In this document: in pieces, positions 18,050 through 26,882 of the stretch
Numbering within the stretch: position 1 is the stretch's first letter
Layout of the letters: every line of letters begins with the position of its first letter
Assembly (NCBI GenBank): GCA_029260515.1
Contig: JAJDDC010000070.1
Location: 186,001-250,000 of the forward strand
Reading direction: 5' to 3'
Source of the DNA: Phycisphaerales bacterium
Lineage (GTDB): Bacteria; Planctomycetota; Phycisphaerae; Phycisphaerales; UBA1924
DNA: 64,000 bases
Translations under genes and position numbers: made by a program
Notes under the pieces: model-generated
The model's database searches: none
Told to the model about the DNA's origin: nothing
What the model saw: only the letters and a program-made list of their open reading frames with translations

Positions 18050-19612
18050 TCAGGGGCACGCGTCGGCGAACGCCTGGAGATACGCGAGCACGTCGGAGAA
18101 ATCGAACACGCCTTGTGGGAGGGCGAGGTCGGCCTCGGGCGCCCCGGCGTCGAAGGCGACGAGGAACGCGACGACGTCAGAAAAGTCGAGCGTGCCGATC
18201 GGCTCTGCGAGGTCCGCGGGCGACGCGAACGCCAGGTCCGCGACGAGCATCTGATGGTCGCTCGCGACCGAGTCGGTCGCCTGCAGGCCCAGCCCGCTCA
18301 GCTCGGCGGGACTCAGGAGGCGCGAGTCGAGCACGAAGCGGTTGTGCGCCACCAGCTCGTCGGCCGAGTAGACCACGTAGTCAAGAATCCCGGGCGGGAA
18401 CGCGGTGCCCGCGGAGTTCGCGCGCCACGTCGTTGCGTCGTCGGCGCCGATCTTGGGCAGGCGCAGCCATTGCGCCCCGGGCAGGCCCGGGTCGGTCAGC
18501 ATGTCCAGGGGCGTGCGCGAGCCGACGAGATTCCAGTCGCCCGCGATCACCACCGGCGCGTCGCGGTACGCGTACAGGGGCGACGCCGGCACGGCCGCCC
18601 GCACCTCCTGGATCGTCTGGAGCATCAACCCCGCCTGCTCGATGCGGCGCAGGTCTTCGGACGAGCCGATGTGCCCACAGCACTTGGGGTGGATCGCGAG
18701 CACGAGCACGCTGCGCTCTGGCGAGCCCAGGACCACCACCGCCGCCGCGTACGAGTTGTCGTACGACGCGGCGGGCACAAGCGTGCTCTGCGACGCGATC
18801 ACGTTGTCGTTGTTCTTGTGCACGTTCCATGGCACGCCGTTGCCCGTCGGGTCGAGCGTGTTGAGGATGTTCGCGACGGCGAACGCCGATCCGCCGTACT
18901 CCTCCTCGAGGCAGTACACGTCCGCGTCCACCGCGTCCACGAGGCGGAGGATCCCCGGCGTCTGGTCCTGGAAGCCCGAGTTGAGTGTGTTGAGGCTGGC
19001 CAAACGGAAGTCGGTGCACGCCGCCCGGTCGGCCGAGCCCCCGTGCAGCGCGGGCGCGTCCCCGCCCAGGGTCAGCTCTATGGGGGTCGTGGTGGCGTCC
19101 GAGGCCGAGGCCCCTCCGAAGGTGATGCGGACAAGGTCGCCGGGCGAGGCGCCCGCGATCGCCAGGTCCGTGCGCAGCTCGAAGCGATCGGATGCGAACG
19201 ACGGCTGGACGACCAAGGGCGATGTGTTCCACGTGAACGTCTGCGCCGGGTTGGTCGCGGTCATCAGGTTCGTCCCGCCCAGGCGGACCTCGACGGTGCG
19301 CCCGATCCCGGGCAGCTCGAACTGGATCCGGACCTCCTGGTTGGCGCCCGGGGTGTTGTTGATATTGATGACGCTGGTCGCGTCGAACTCGAGGTAGACG
19401 ACCGTTTCGGCCGCGACCGCACGCACGCGCGTGAGGTCGAACAGACCCAGCGCGTCGCCAGCGGGATCGGTGAGCGCGACGGGGACCGAGCCCCACTCGC
19501 CGAAGTCCGCGTCGATGGCGAATGGCTGCGCGCCAGCGCCGTGGGCGAGCAGGCACGCTCCGCCGATCGCGGCCGCCAAGCGGGAGAGGCGCCGAACGCG
19601 GTTGTAGCTCAT
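18050..19612 (-). CDS. secreted endonuclease/exonuclease/phosphatase-fold protein with GC-type dockerin tag
   Basis: 520 residues from the ATG at 19612 (GGAG upstream), starting with a signal peptide ending AHGAGA. Residues about 25-200 form a beta-rich region like a domain for exported binding proteins (FAIDADFGEWGSV). Next comes an EEP-type domain: LASLNTLNSGF, VDAVDADVYCLEEE, VIAGDWNLVGSRTPLDML and SDHQMLVADL, matching metal-dependent nucleases and phosphodiesterases (catalytic Glu, GDxN and SDH). The C-terminus has two half repeats (LDFSDVVAFLVAF, FDFSDVLAYLQAF) and ends ADACP, a variant of the GCP end in five other proteins here. The substrate could be extracellular DNA or a phosphodiester; not known. 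Confidence 0.82.
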   Translation of the reverse strand: MSYNRVRRLSRLAAAIGGACLLAHGAGAQPFAIDADFGEWGSVPVALTDPAGDALGLFDLTRVRAVAAETVVYLEFDATSVININNTPGANQEVRIQFELPGIGRTVEVRLGGTNLMTATNPAQTFTWNTSPLVVQPSFASDRFELRTDLAIAGASPGDLVRITFGGASASDATTTPIELTLGGDAPALHGGSADRAACTDFRLASLNTLNSGFQDQTPGILRLVDAVDADVYCLEEEYGGSAFAVANILNTLDPTGNGVPWNVHKNNDNVIASQSTLVPAASYDNSYAAAVVVLGSPERSVLVLAIHPKCCGHIGSSEDLRRIEQAGLMLQTIQEVRAAVPASPLYAYRDAPVVIAGDWNLVGSRTPLDMLTDPGLPGAQWLRLPKIGADDATTWRANSAGTAFPPGILDYVVYSADELVAHNRFVLDSRLLSPAELSGLGLQATDSVASDHQMLVADLAFASPADLAEPIGTLDFSDVVAFLVAFDAGAPEADLALPQGVFDFSDVLAYLQAFADACP

Positions 19613-19820
19613 GGTGGTCTCCGGGCCGCACTCGTGAAGCGAGCGGGCGCCCCCCATGACACACGCTCCACGCCCGCGGATCAAGCCCGGCGATTCTCGG
19701 ACCGCGCGATCGGCGTGCCCCTGCGTTCCCCCTTGCCCTCAAGCCGCCCCCCGCCCCGACCGACCGATATCTCCGTCCCCCCACGTCCCGCCGGGGCGTC
19801 CCGCCAGAGGAGCCGAGTCG

Positions 19821-21416
19821 ATGGGCGATGCCCAGTCACACGAGGTCCGCCCGCGCGCCGACGCCCCGCTCGGGCGCCACGCCGCCCGGGGTGTCTCGTG
19901 GCTCTTCGCCCAGTCCATGTGCTCCAAGGTCGCCGGCGTCGCGGGCAACCTCGCGCTGGGCTGGCTGCTCATGCCCGAGGCCTTCGGTTTGATCGGGATG
20001 GCCTACTCGGTCTCCATCTTTGTCGCGCTCGTCAGCCAGGCGGGGCTCCGCGAGATCCTCACCCAGCGCCACAACCGCTCGCAACAGTGGGTCACCCCCG
20101 GCTTCTGGCTCTCGATCGTCACGGGCCTGGTCGGTATGGCGACGATGCTTGGGATCGCGCCGCTGGTCGCTCGCGTCTACGGCGAGCCCGAGCTCGTCGG
20201 GCTGCTCGCCGTCCTCTCGGTCAGCACGTTCCTCTTCTCGCTCGCCGCCGCCGCCGACGCGCAGCTGCACGCGCAGCTGAGGTTCGGATTCCTCGGCGCC
20301 TTCGGTGTGATCAACACTGTCGGCAAGGTCGCGCTCACCATCGCCCTGGCGGCCCTCGGATTCGGGGCGTACTCGATCGTGCTGCCAACGCTCGTATTCG
20401 CGGGGATCAACGCCGCCGTCCTGTGGTGGCACGCCCCGGTCCGCCCGACCTGGTCGATCCAGGCGAGGCGCTGGAAATACCTCATCGCCTCGAGCCTTTT
20501 CGTGTTCGGCGCGACGGGGCTGTTCACGCTGATGACGCAGTCGGGGTCGATCTTCCTGGGACTGTTCTCGACGACCGCCGCCGTGGGCTTGTTCTACTTC
20601 GCGTTCGCGCTGGCGCTCCAGCCGCTGATGCTGCTGGGGCACGCGGTCCGCCGGGTGCTGCTGCCGACACTCTCGCGGATGAACGACCAGCCCGCGCGCC
20701 AGGCCGTCGCCCTCCAGCGGGCGACACGCCTGCTGATGCTGCTCGTGATCCCGATGGCGTGGTTCCAGATCCCGCTCGCGGGCGATTTCATGGGCGCGGT
20801 CTTCCCCGAGCGCTGGGCGCCGGCGGTGATCGTGCTGCAGATGCTCTCGATCGCGATCCCGCTGCGGGCCTTCGGCTGGACCTCCGGCTCGGCGCTGCAG
20901 GCCCAGGGGCGCTACCGCACGCACTTCCTGCTCTCGGTCGCCGGCGTGACCGGCTCGTTCGCCGTCGCCGCATTCACGGCGTGGATCGGCCCGGTCTGGC
21001 TGGTCGCGCTGGGCTTCAGCCTGTTCGTCATGGTCCTCGAGCCGTACACCTACGCGATCGCGACGCGTCAGCCCCTCGCCCGGGCCATGGCGCCGTTCGC
21101 CCGCCCGCTGAGCGTGGGCGTGTTCGGCACGTTCGCGTGCATGGTCGGCGCCGAGACGGCACGGCTGCTCGCACCGGGGCCATGGGCGCCCCTGATCGCG
21201 GGCGGTCTGCTCGGGTCCGCGGCGTACGCCGTCCTCGTCCGCGTGATGCTCCCCGAATCGTGGAACGACCTGAGCGCCCAGCTGCATCACCTGACCCCGG
21301 CGCGCCTGCGCCGCCTCGTGCCGTTCTCCGGAGCGCCCGAGCCGTCGATCCCAATCGGATCGCTCGGATCGCCGACCGTCGAGCCCGACGCAACCCCAAC
21401 CCGGAAAGCCTCATGA
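19821..21416 (+). CDS. Wzx-like polysaccharide flippase (MOP superfamily)
   Basis: 531 residues with about twelve to fourteen hydrophobic segments. The ATG at 19821 follows GAGGAG; the upstream extension is proline-rich shadow sequence. The N-terminal part RGVSWLFAQSMCSKVAGVAGNLALG, then LLMPEAFGLIGMAYS, matches oligosaccharide flippases of the Polysacc_synt_3 type, which move undecaprenyl-linked sugar units across the inner membrane. It overlaps the following GT2 gene by 4 bp (ATGA), so sugar assembly and flipping are co-expressed. A second flippase follows at 22.5 kb, with a similar N-terminal sequence, suggesting paralogues. Confidence 0.9.
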   Translation: MGDAQSHEVRPRADAPLGRHAARGVSWLFAQSMCSKVAGVAGNLALGWLLMPEAFGLIGMAYSVSIFVALVSQAGLREILTQRHNRSQQWVTPGFWLSIVTGLVGMATMLGIAPLVARVYGEPELVGLLAVLSVSTFLFSLAAAADAQLHAQLRFGFLGAFGVINTVGKVALTIALAALGFGAYSIVLPTLVFAGINAAVLWWHAPVRPTWSIQARRWKYLIASSLFVFGATGLFTLMTQSGSIFLGLFSTTAAVGLFYFAFALALQPLMLLGHAVRRVLLPTLSRMNDQPARQAVALQRATRLLMLLVIPMAWFQIPLAGDFMGAVFPERWAPAVIVLQMLSIAIPLRAFGWTSGSALQAQGRYRTHFLLSVAGVTGSFAVAAFTAWIGPVWLVALGFSLFVMVLEPYTYAIATRQPLARAMAPFARPLSVGVFGTFACMVGAETARLLAPGPWAPLIAGGLLGSAAYAVLVRVMLPESWNDLSAQLHHLTPARLRRLVPFSGAPEPSIPIGSLGSPTVEPDATPTRKAS

Positions 21417-22411
21417 TGATCTCGGTCGTCATCCCGACGTACAACCGCTCGCGCGACGTGGTCCGAGCGATCGAGTCGTGTCTCGCCCAGCTCGGCGACT
21501 ACGACGAGATCGTCGTCGTGGACGACGGCTCGACCGACGACACGCCCGACGTCCTCCAGGGCTACGTGGACCGCCTGCCGGGCGTTGTCCGCGCCGTCCG
21601 CCAGCAGAACGCCGGCGTCGGCGCCGCACGCAACACCGGGTTCGCGCACGCCGCGGGCGACTACATCCTGCTGCTCGATTCCGACGACATGCTCCTGCCC
21701 TGGGCGATCGGGCGCGTCCGAGACGCGATCGAGCGTTTCGACAAGCCCGCGGTCATCGCCAGCCGGACGACGTTCTTCGACGACCCCCGCGAGCTGGACA
21801 CCACGACCGCCCCGGACCCGGGCGCCGACGTCTTCCCCGACCTGTTCGCCGCCTGGAAGAACCCGCCCTACCTGCCCGGCTCGGGCGTCGCGATCCTCCG
21901 GACCGCGCTCGACCGCGCCGGCGACATGATCACCCACTGCCAGTGCGCCGAGGATATCGACCTGTACCTCCGCCTCGGCCGCGAGCGCGGGTTCGTCTTC
22001 TACCACGGCCCGATCCACGCCCAGTACCGCCCGCGCGGTGTCACGCACAACGGGCTCAGCCACAACCCGCACAACATCTTCCGAGGCGTGCAGCACCTGC
22101 TCGAGCAGCGCGCCGTCGGCGCCTACGGCCCCTCGACGAACCGGGGACCCGAACGCGACGCATGGATCACCGCCACCACGCGCTCGTGCTCGCTATTTCT
22201 CGCACGCCACGGCTACACGCACGAGGCGATGAATATCTACCGACGCACCGTCGCCATCAACGCCTCGATCGGGCGCTGGCGGTACGTGCTCGGCCTGCCC
22301 GTAATCGCGCTGCTCGGAAAGCTCAGCCCCGGGCGACTCACCCCCCCGAGGCCGCGGCCCACGCCCGCGAGCGAGCACGCCCCCGACCAGGCGGCCAGGC
22401 GGGCGGCGTGA
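21413..22411 (+). CDS. family 2 glycosyltransferase
   Basis: 332 residues. MMISVVIPTYNRSRDVVRAI is the classic GT2 start, followed by IVVVDDGSTDDTP, NAGVGAARNTGF and the metal-binding DxD-like LLLDSDDMLLPW near residue 95. CAEDIDLYLRLG is the ED motif of the catalytic base region. The start codon overlaps the flippase stop by 4 bp. It should transfer a sugar from a nucleotide donor onto a lipid-linked glycan in the cytosol. The donor is not inferable. The C-terminal 60 residues are proline- and arginine-rich and perhaps disordered. Confidence 0.92.
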   Translation: MMISVVIPTYNRSRDVVRAIESCLAQLGDYDEIVVVDDGSTDDTPDVLQGYVDRLPGVVRAVRQQNAGVGAARNTGFAHAAGDYILLLDSDDMLLPWAIGRVRDAIERFDKPAVIASRTTFFDDPRELDTTTAPDPGADVFPDLFAAWKNPPYLPGSGVAILRTALDRAGDMITHCQCAEDIDLYLRLGRERGFVFYHGPIHAQYRPRGVTHNGLSHNPHNIFRGVQHLLEQRAVGAYGPSTNRGPERDAWITATTRSCSLFLARHGYTHEAMNIYRRTVAINASIGRWRYVLGLPVIALLGKLSPGRLTPPRPRPTPASEHAPDQAARRAA

Positions 22412-22508
22412 CGAGCTCGCCGCCCGGCGCACGGGCGGGGCACGCACGCAACTACAATCGCCGCCCCGCGTGAACTCGCGACCACCCGCGGCGTACCGAG
22501 GCGTGCCC

Positions 22509-24032
22509 ATGCCCGAGCCAGAGCCCACCGCCGAGCCCACGCCCACAGGCGCGGCGCCCGGCGCGCTCGGACGCAAGACCACCAGCGGCTTCGCGTGGCT
22601 CACCGCCCAGACCCTCGGCGCCAAGGTCGTCTCGACCGCCGCGCAGATCGTCCTGGCCCGGCTCCTCGTCCCCGACGACTTCGGCCTTTTCGCGCTCGCG
22701 CTCACCGTCGTGCAGTTCGCCCAGCTGCTGCACGGCTACGGCATGCGCGAGGTTCTCATCCGCCTGCACGACGAGTTCGAGGCGTGGGCCTCGCCCGCGT
22801 TCTGGATGACCGTGCTCGGTGGCCTCGTCTCGGGCGCCGCCGTGTTCGCATTCGCGGGGCCCGCGGCGATCGCGTACGCCGAGCCCGAGCTCGCCCCCAT
22901 CCTCCGCTTCGTCGCGATCGCGATGCCGCTGACGGCGCTGGTCATCGTCCCGACCGCGGCGCTCGAGATCCGCATTCGCTACCGCGCCCTGGCCATCACC
23001 CAGTTCCTGACCGCCGTCGTCCAGTTCTCCGCCTCGATCGTGCTCGCGTTCCTCGGCCTGGGCGTCTGGTCGCTGGTCATCCCGCTCGTGTGCGTCCGCG
23101 CCATCACACTCGTGGTGCTGTTCGCCCTGGCCCGCCCCCCGATCCGGCTGAATCCCGAGTTCGCCAGGTGGTCCTCGCTCCTGCGGGACGTCGGACTGCT
23201 CACGCTCGCGGGCCTGCTCACGACCGCCGTCCTCCAGGGCGACTACATCGTGCTCGGTCTGTTCGTCACCAGCGCCCAGGTCGGGCTGTATTACATCGCC
23301 TACCAGCTCTCGCGCCAGCCGCTGATGCTGATCGCCCAGAACTTCTCGCGCGTGCTCCTGCCCGCGTTCAGCCACCTCAAGAACAACCCGGAGCGCCAGC
23401 GCACCGCGTTCATCGACGCGACCTCGCTGCTCGCGTTCGTGCTGATCCCGGTCTGCGTCATCGCCGCGGCCCTCGCCGAGCCCGTCATCACGCTCGCGTT
23501 CGGGCCCGAGTACGAGGGATCGGTCGTGCTCTTCGCGATCCTGAGCCTGGGCTCGGCGTTTCGGGGCGGGGTCGAGAGCGGGGCCGCGTTGCTCCGCGCC
23601 CAGGGTAGATTCGGCACGGTTCTCCGCCTCCGGTACGTCCTCACCCCACTGTTCTTCCTCCTGCTTACCTCGGGCATCGTGCTCTACGGCGTTGTCGGCG
23701 GCGCGATAGGCGTCGGGATCAGCGCCTTGATCACCGGCATCGTGCAGCCCGCCGTCGCGATGCGTCCGATCGGGGGTGGCTTGCGGGATTCGATCGGGCT
23801 GGTGCTCGCCCCGTTTACAATTTCGCTCGCCGCGGGCGCTGTCGCGTTCGCGGTCGGGCTCTTCACCCCGGAGACCGTGCCCGGCTATGTCGCACACTTA
23901 CTCATCGGTGGTGCGGCCGGCAGCGTTGTTTTCATCGTCCTCGCGTGGCTCACGATGCGCCGCACGATGGACGCGCTGATCGCCCGGCTTGCGCCCTACT
24001 CAGGCCCGTTGCGCCGATTCGCCTCGGGATGA
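22509..24032 (+). CDS. Wzx-like polysaccharide flippase, second copy
   Basis: 507 residues from the ATG at 22509 (a GTG at 22470 would add 13 residues). KTTSGFAWLTAQTLGAKVVS, LARLLVPDDFGLFALALTVVQ and HGYGMREVLIR follow the same scheme as the flippase at 19.8 kb, and about fourteen hydrophobic helices follow. It belongs to the MOP/Polysacc_synt family that flips lipid-linked oligosaccharides. Having two flippases within 4.5 kb suggests two different repeat units or a recent duplication. Its 3' end overlaps the convergent sulfotransferase gene by 33 bp. Confidence 0.9.
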   Translation: MPEPEPTAEPTPTGAAPGALGRKTTSGFAWLTAQTLGAKVVSTAAQIVLARLLVPDDFGLFALALTVVQFAQLLHGYGMREVLIRLHDEFEAWASPAFWMTVLGGLVSGAAVFAFAGPAAIAYAEPELAPILRFVAIAMPLTALVIVPTAALEIRIRYRALAITQFLTAVVQFSASIVLAFLGLGVWSLVIPLVCVRAITLVVLFALARPPIRLNPEFARWSSLLRDVGLLTLAGLLTTAVLQGDYIVLGLFVTSAQVGLYYIAYQLSRQPLMLIAQNFSRVLLPAFSHLKNNPERQRTAFIDATSLLAFVLIPVCVIAAALAEPVITLAFGPEYEGSVVLFAILSLGSAFRGGVESGAALLRAQGRFGTVLRLRYVLTPLFFLLLTSGIVLYGVVGGAIGVGISALITGIVQPAVAMRPIGGGLRDSIGLVLAPFTISLAAGAVAFAVGLFTPETVPGYVAHLLIGGAAGSVVFIVLAWLTMRRTMDALIARLAPYSGPLRRFASG

Positions 24033-24947
24033 CACCCTGGCCGTCGCCCACCACCGGCTCAGATCCCGCCCGAGCAGCTCGCCCAACTCCTGGACACCCG
24101 GCCGTGCACGCTCCTCGAGCTCGGCGCGGAGTGAGTCGAGCAACGGGGCCCGTTCGAGCTTCCCGCCCGAGATCCCCCCGAGCACGTCACCCATGCGCCC
24201 GCGGACCGGGGTGGGCAGCTTGCCCATCGCGCGGCGCAGGCGCGGGCGATCCTTCAGGAAGCGCCGCAGGCTCAGGTTCCGCACCGGTTCGGCCGCGTTG
24301 TGTTTTCCGAGGTCGCGTCCTTTGTCGGGATCAACACCGAGAAACGCGAGCAGGTCGCGCATCTGCTCATCCGCGCTGGCGACGAACTCCTCAAAGATGA
24401 GCACACGGACCCGGTCTCTGCCGAAGCGCTCGAAGTACCGGCGGACCTGGGGCGCAAAGTCGAACGCGGCCTCGTACTGGAGCCCGTGCGGCGAGTGCGA
24501 CGCCTTGGGGATCCGTTCCCCCGCCGCCCGCTGACCCTGCACGCGTACCGCCTCCGCGAAATCGAGTATGTCCTCGTTGCCCGACTTGACAAACTGCCAG
24601 TGCATCGCGTGCATCGCCGCCGGCGGGTCGCGGAGAATAATGACGATCCGCGAGTCCGGATTGAACTTGTAGATCTCCTCGGCCGCGGTCCGGGAGAACA
24701 GGTACCACACGCTCGCCTCTCCGATCGCCCGTGCGGATCCGGCCTCGTCGAACAGCGAGATATACGTGTCCAGATCATGGACCCGCCAGTGCGGCTTGTA
24801 CGTGGTCAGATCACGCCCGAAATAGTGCGGTTCCTTCACGACCTCCGGCATGAAGACCTGTGGGTGGACGCGGAGCGTCTCGTAGAGCGAGGTTGTCCCG
24901 CACTTGGGGGCGCCGACGATAAAAAAGTTGGGCACGGGCAACGCCAC
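24000..24947 (-). CDS. sulfotransferase domain protein (Sulfotransfer_1/NodH-like)
   Basis: 315 residues. The PAPS loop is FFIVGAPKCGTTSLYETL at the N-terminus, followed by VKEPHYFG, typical of heparan N-sulfotransferase-like bacterial enzymes. The 3'-phosphate motif is IVIILRDPPAAMHAMHWQ, where the usual Ser of RDPxxRxxS appears to be replaced by Ala; that may weaken PAPS binding or mark a subfamily. The call starts at GTG 24947, but a TTG at 24941 has better spacing from GGAGG. It is convergent with the flippase and lies inside the glycan region, so a sugar hydroxyl of that glycan is the likely acceptor. Confidence 0.85.
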   Translation of the reverse strand: MALPVPNFFIVGAPKCGTTSLYETLRVHPQVFMPEVVKEPHYFGRDLTTYKPHWRVHDLDTYISLFDEAGSARAIGEASVWYLFSRTAAEEIYKFNPDSRIVIILRDPPAAMHAMHWQFVKSGNEDILDFAEAVRVQGQRAAGERIPKASHSPHGLQYEAAFDFAPQVRRYFERFGRDRVRVLIFEEFVASADEQMRDLLAFLGVDPDKGRDLGKHNAAEPVRNLSLRRFLKDRPRLRRAMGKLPTPVRGRMGDVLGGISGGKLERAPLLDSLRAELEERARPGVQELGELLGRDLSRWWATARVSSRGESAQRA

Positions 24948-25052
24948 GACCTCCGCCGAACAGGCGATATAGTTCGATCCCTGAACACGACGCTCTCGCC
25001 GCCCCGGGCGTTCCCGGGAATCCTATCCGAACGTGCCCCCTGGGGTCCTCGA

Positions 25053-25892
25053 ATGTCAGCAGTCACAGCTCTCCTCCGGTCGGCCAGGACCCGCTTCGTC
25101 CACTCGCCCCCGTACCGTCTGCTGGTCCGCCTGCGGATCACCGGTCTGGTCAAGAAGATGTACTACCGCCGGCTCCTGAGCCGCGGGCACGAGGACCTCA
25201 CACTCGCGGGCCAGCGTGTCCGTCTCCGCGTCCGCTCGGTCCGCGAGATCGAGCGCCTCGATCATTTCTCGCACGAGGAGCACCTCGTCCGGCGCATGCT
25301 CGACGCGATCCGTCCGGGCGATGTGTTCTACGACGTGGGCGCGAACATCGGGGTCCTCACCGCCGTCATCGCACGCGGGTTCGAGCACGAGGGCGTCCAC
25401 GCGCACGCCTTCGAGCCCGAGCCCCGCAACGCCGCGGAACTGCGCGACAACGTCTCACTCAACTCGCTCGCGAACGTCACCGTCCACGAGCTGGCCCTGG
25501 GCAGCGAGAACGGGACCGCCCGTCTCCAGGTCGGCGGCGAGGTCGGCGAGGGCACCCACTCGATCATGGCCGACGCTTCGCGCTCCGGGCGCGACGAGGT
25601 CGAGATCCGGATCGTCCGAGCCAGCGACTTCGTGGGCGACGAGGCCCCGCCCCCGGATGTCGTCAAGATCGACGTCGAGGGCGCCGAGCTGCACGTTCTC
25701 CGCGGCCTCGAACCCCTGTTCGCAAACGGGCACTGCCGCGAACTTTTTATCGAGGTCCACCCCAACATCCTGTCCCAGAACGGGTCCAGCGCCGACGAGG
25801 TCCGGCAGCTGCTCGAGTCCCACGGATTCAGCATCGCGTGGAGCGAGGGGCGCCTCGACGAGATCCAACAGCACTACACCAGAAGCGCATGA
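25053..25892 (+). CDS. FkbM-family methyltransferase
   Basis: 279 residues from the ATG at 25053. FYDVGANIGVLTAVIAR is the SAM-binding motif I in FkbM form. HAFEPEPRNAAELRDNVSLN follows, and the diagnostic VVKIDVEGAELHVLRGLE, then ELFIEVHPN, complete the family signature. FkbM enzymes usually O-methylate sugars or glycans. The stop codon overlaps the next glycosyltransferase start by 4 bp (ATGA), and the two should be co-translated. The N-terminal 60 residues are basic and may lie at the membrane surface. Confidence 0.92.
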   Translation: MSAVTALLRSARTRFVHSPPYRLLVRLRITGLVKKMYYRRLLSRGHEDLTLAGQRVRLRVRSVREIERLDHFSHEEHLVRRMLDAIRPGDVFYDVGANIGVLTAVIARGFEHEGVHAHAFEPEPRNAAELRDNVSLNSLANVTVHELALGSENGTARLQVGGEVGEGTHSIMADASRSGRDEVEIRIVRASDFVGDEAPPPDVVKIDVEGAELHVLRGLEPLFANGHCRELFIEVHPNILSQNGSSADEVRQLLESHGFSIAWSEGRLDEIQQHYTRSA

Positions 25893-26875
25893 ACTTCTCC
25901 GTCATCATGCCCTGCTACAACGCCGGCCCGTGGATCGCCCAGGCGCTCCGCAGCGCCGCGGCCCAGACACTCCCCCCCCACGAGATCATCGTCATCGACG
26001 ACGGGTCCACCGACGACTCCGTCGAGCAGATCAAGAACTCCGGCGTGGAGGTCCGCCTGCTCCGCACCAACCGCGCCAACGGCGCCGGCGCCCGCAACAC
26101 GGGCATCGAGGCCGCGACCGGCGACTGGGTCGCCTTCCTCGACGCCGACGACGAGTGGCTCCCCCACCACCTCGAGACCGCCGCCTCCGTCATCGGGCCC
26201 ACCGACGTCGCCTACATGGCCCTCCAGGACTTCTTCTACGAGGACGGCTCCGAGCACAAGACCCCCAACGAGTGGCCCGTCGAGGGCCCCACCCCGGGCC
26301 TCACCGACGAAGACCTCGCCCGGTTCTGGCGCGACACGCTCCGTTACTACATGACCACCGTGTGCGTCCGACTCGACCGGCTCCGCGAGGTCGGCGCGTT
26401 CGACGCGCAGCAGGTCCGCCGCCACGACATCGACATGTTCATGCGCGTCGTCAAGGGGCACACCTGGGCGTACAACCCGAGCACGACCGCCCGCTACCGC
26501 GCCGACAACCCCACGAGCATCGGGCGGACGAGCTGGGCGAGCAGCGAGTACTTCGCCCACCGCGCCATGCGCAAAAACCTGGACGCGTACCCCGCCCTCG
26601 CCCCGCTCGTCCGCGACTGCGCCCGCCGATGCCTCGCCAGCGCCATCACCAACGGCTCGCGCGAGGACCGCGTCCGCGCCAAGAAAGCCGCCTGGGGCGA
26701 CGTCTCGCCTCGCGCCCGCCTCGCCTTCCGCGTGGGCCTGCTCTGCCCACCGCTGTTCAGGTTCCTCAACAGCCGACGACGCAAACGACTCATCGAGTCC
26801 CAGGCCAACCGCGGGGCGATCGGCCAGGCCTCGCGCCCGTGGATCGAGGGCGCGGGCGCCCAGGGCGGCCAATGA
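25889..26875 (+). CDS. family 2 glycosyltransferase
   Basis: 328 residues. MNFSVIMPCYNAGPWIAQAL, then EIIVIDDGSTDDSVEQ, NGAGARNTGIEAATGDWVAF and LDADDEWLPHHLE, form the GT-A fold with the DxD metal site. RRHDIDMFMRVVKG is the catalytic-base region. The start overlaps the FkbM methyltransferase by 4 bp, and 7 bp separate it from the following GT-B gene, so these three form one transcription unit. It should add a sugar to the lipid-linked glycan; donor unknown. The C-terminal tail is basic. Confidence 0.92.
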   Translation: MNFSVIMPCYNAGPWIAQALRSAAAQTLPPHEIIVIDDGSTDDSVEQIKNSGVEVRLLRTNRANGAGARNTGIEAATGDWVAFLDADDEWLPHHLETAASVIGPTDVAYMALQDFFYEDGSEHKTPNEWPVEGPTPGLTDEDLARFWRDTLRYYMTTVCVRLDRLREVGAFDAQQVRRHDIDMFMRVVKGHTWAYNPSTTARYRADNPTSIGRTSWASSEYFAHRAMRKNLDAYPALAPLVRDCARRCLASAITNGSREDRVRAKKAAWGDVSPRARLAFRVGLLCPPLFRFLNSRRRKRLIESQANRGAIGQASRPWIEGAGAQGGQ

Positions 26876-26882
26876 TCCGCCG

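Noticed and set aside
18113..22411. A 1,432-codon open frame on the plus strand
   Set aside because: Only its last 332 codons (from 21413) encode a real GT2 protein. The rest is antisense to the EEP dockerin gene and out of frame with the flippase.
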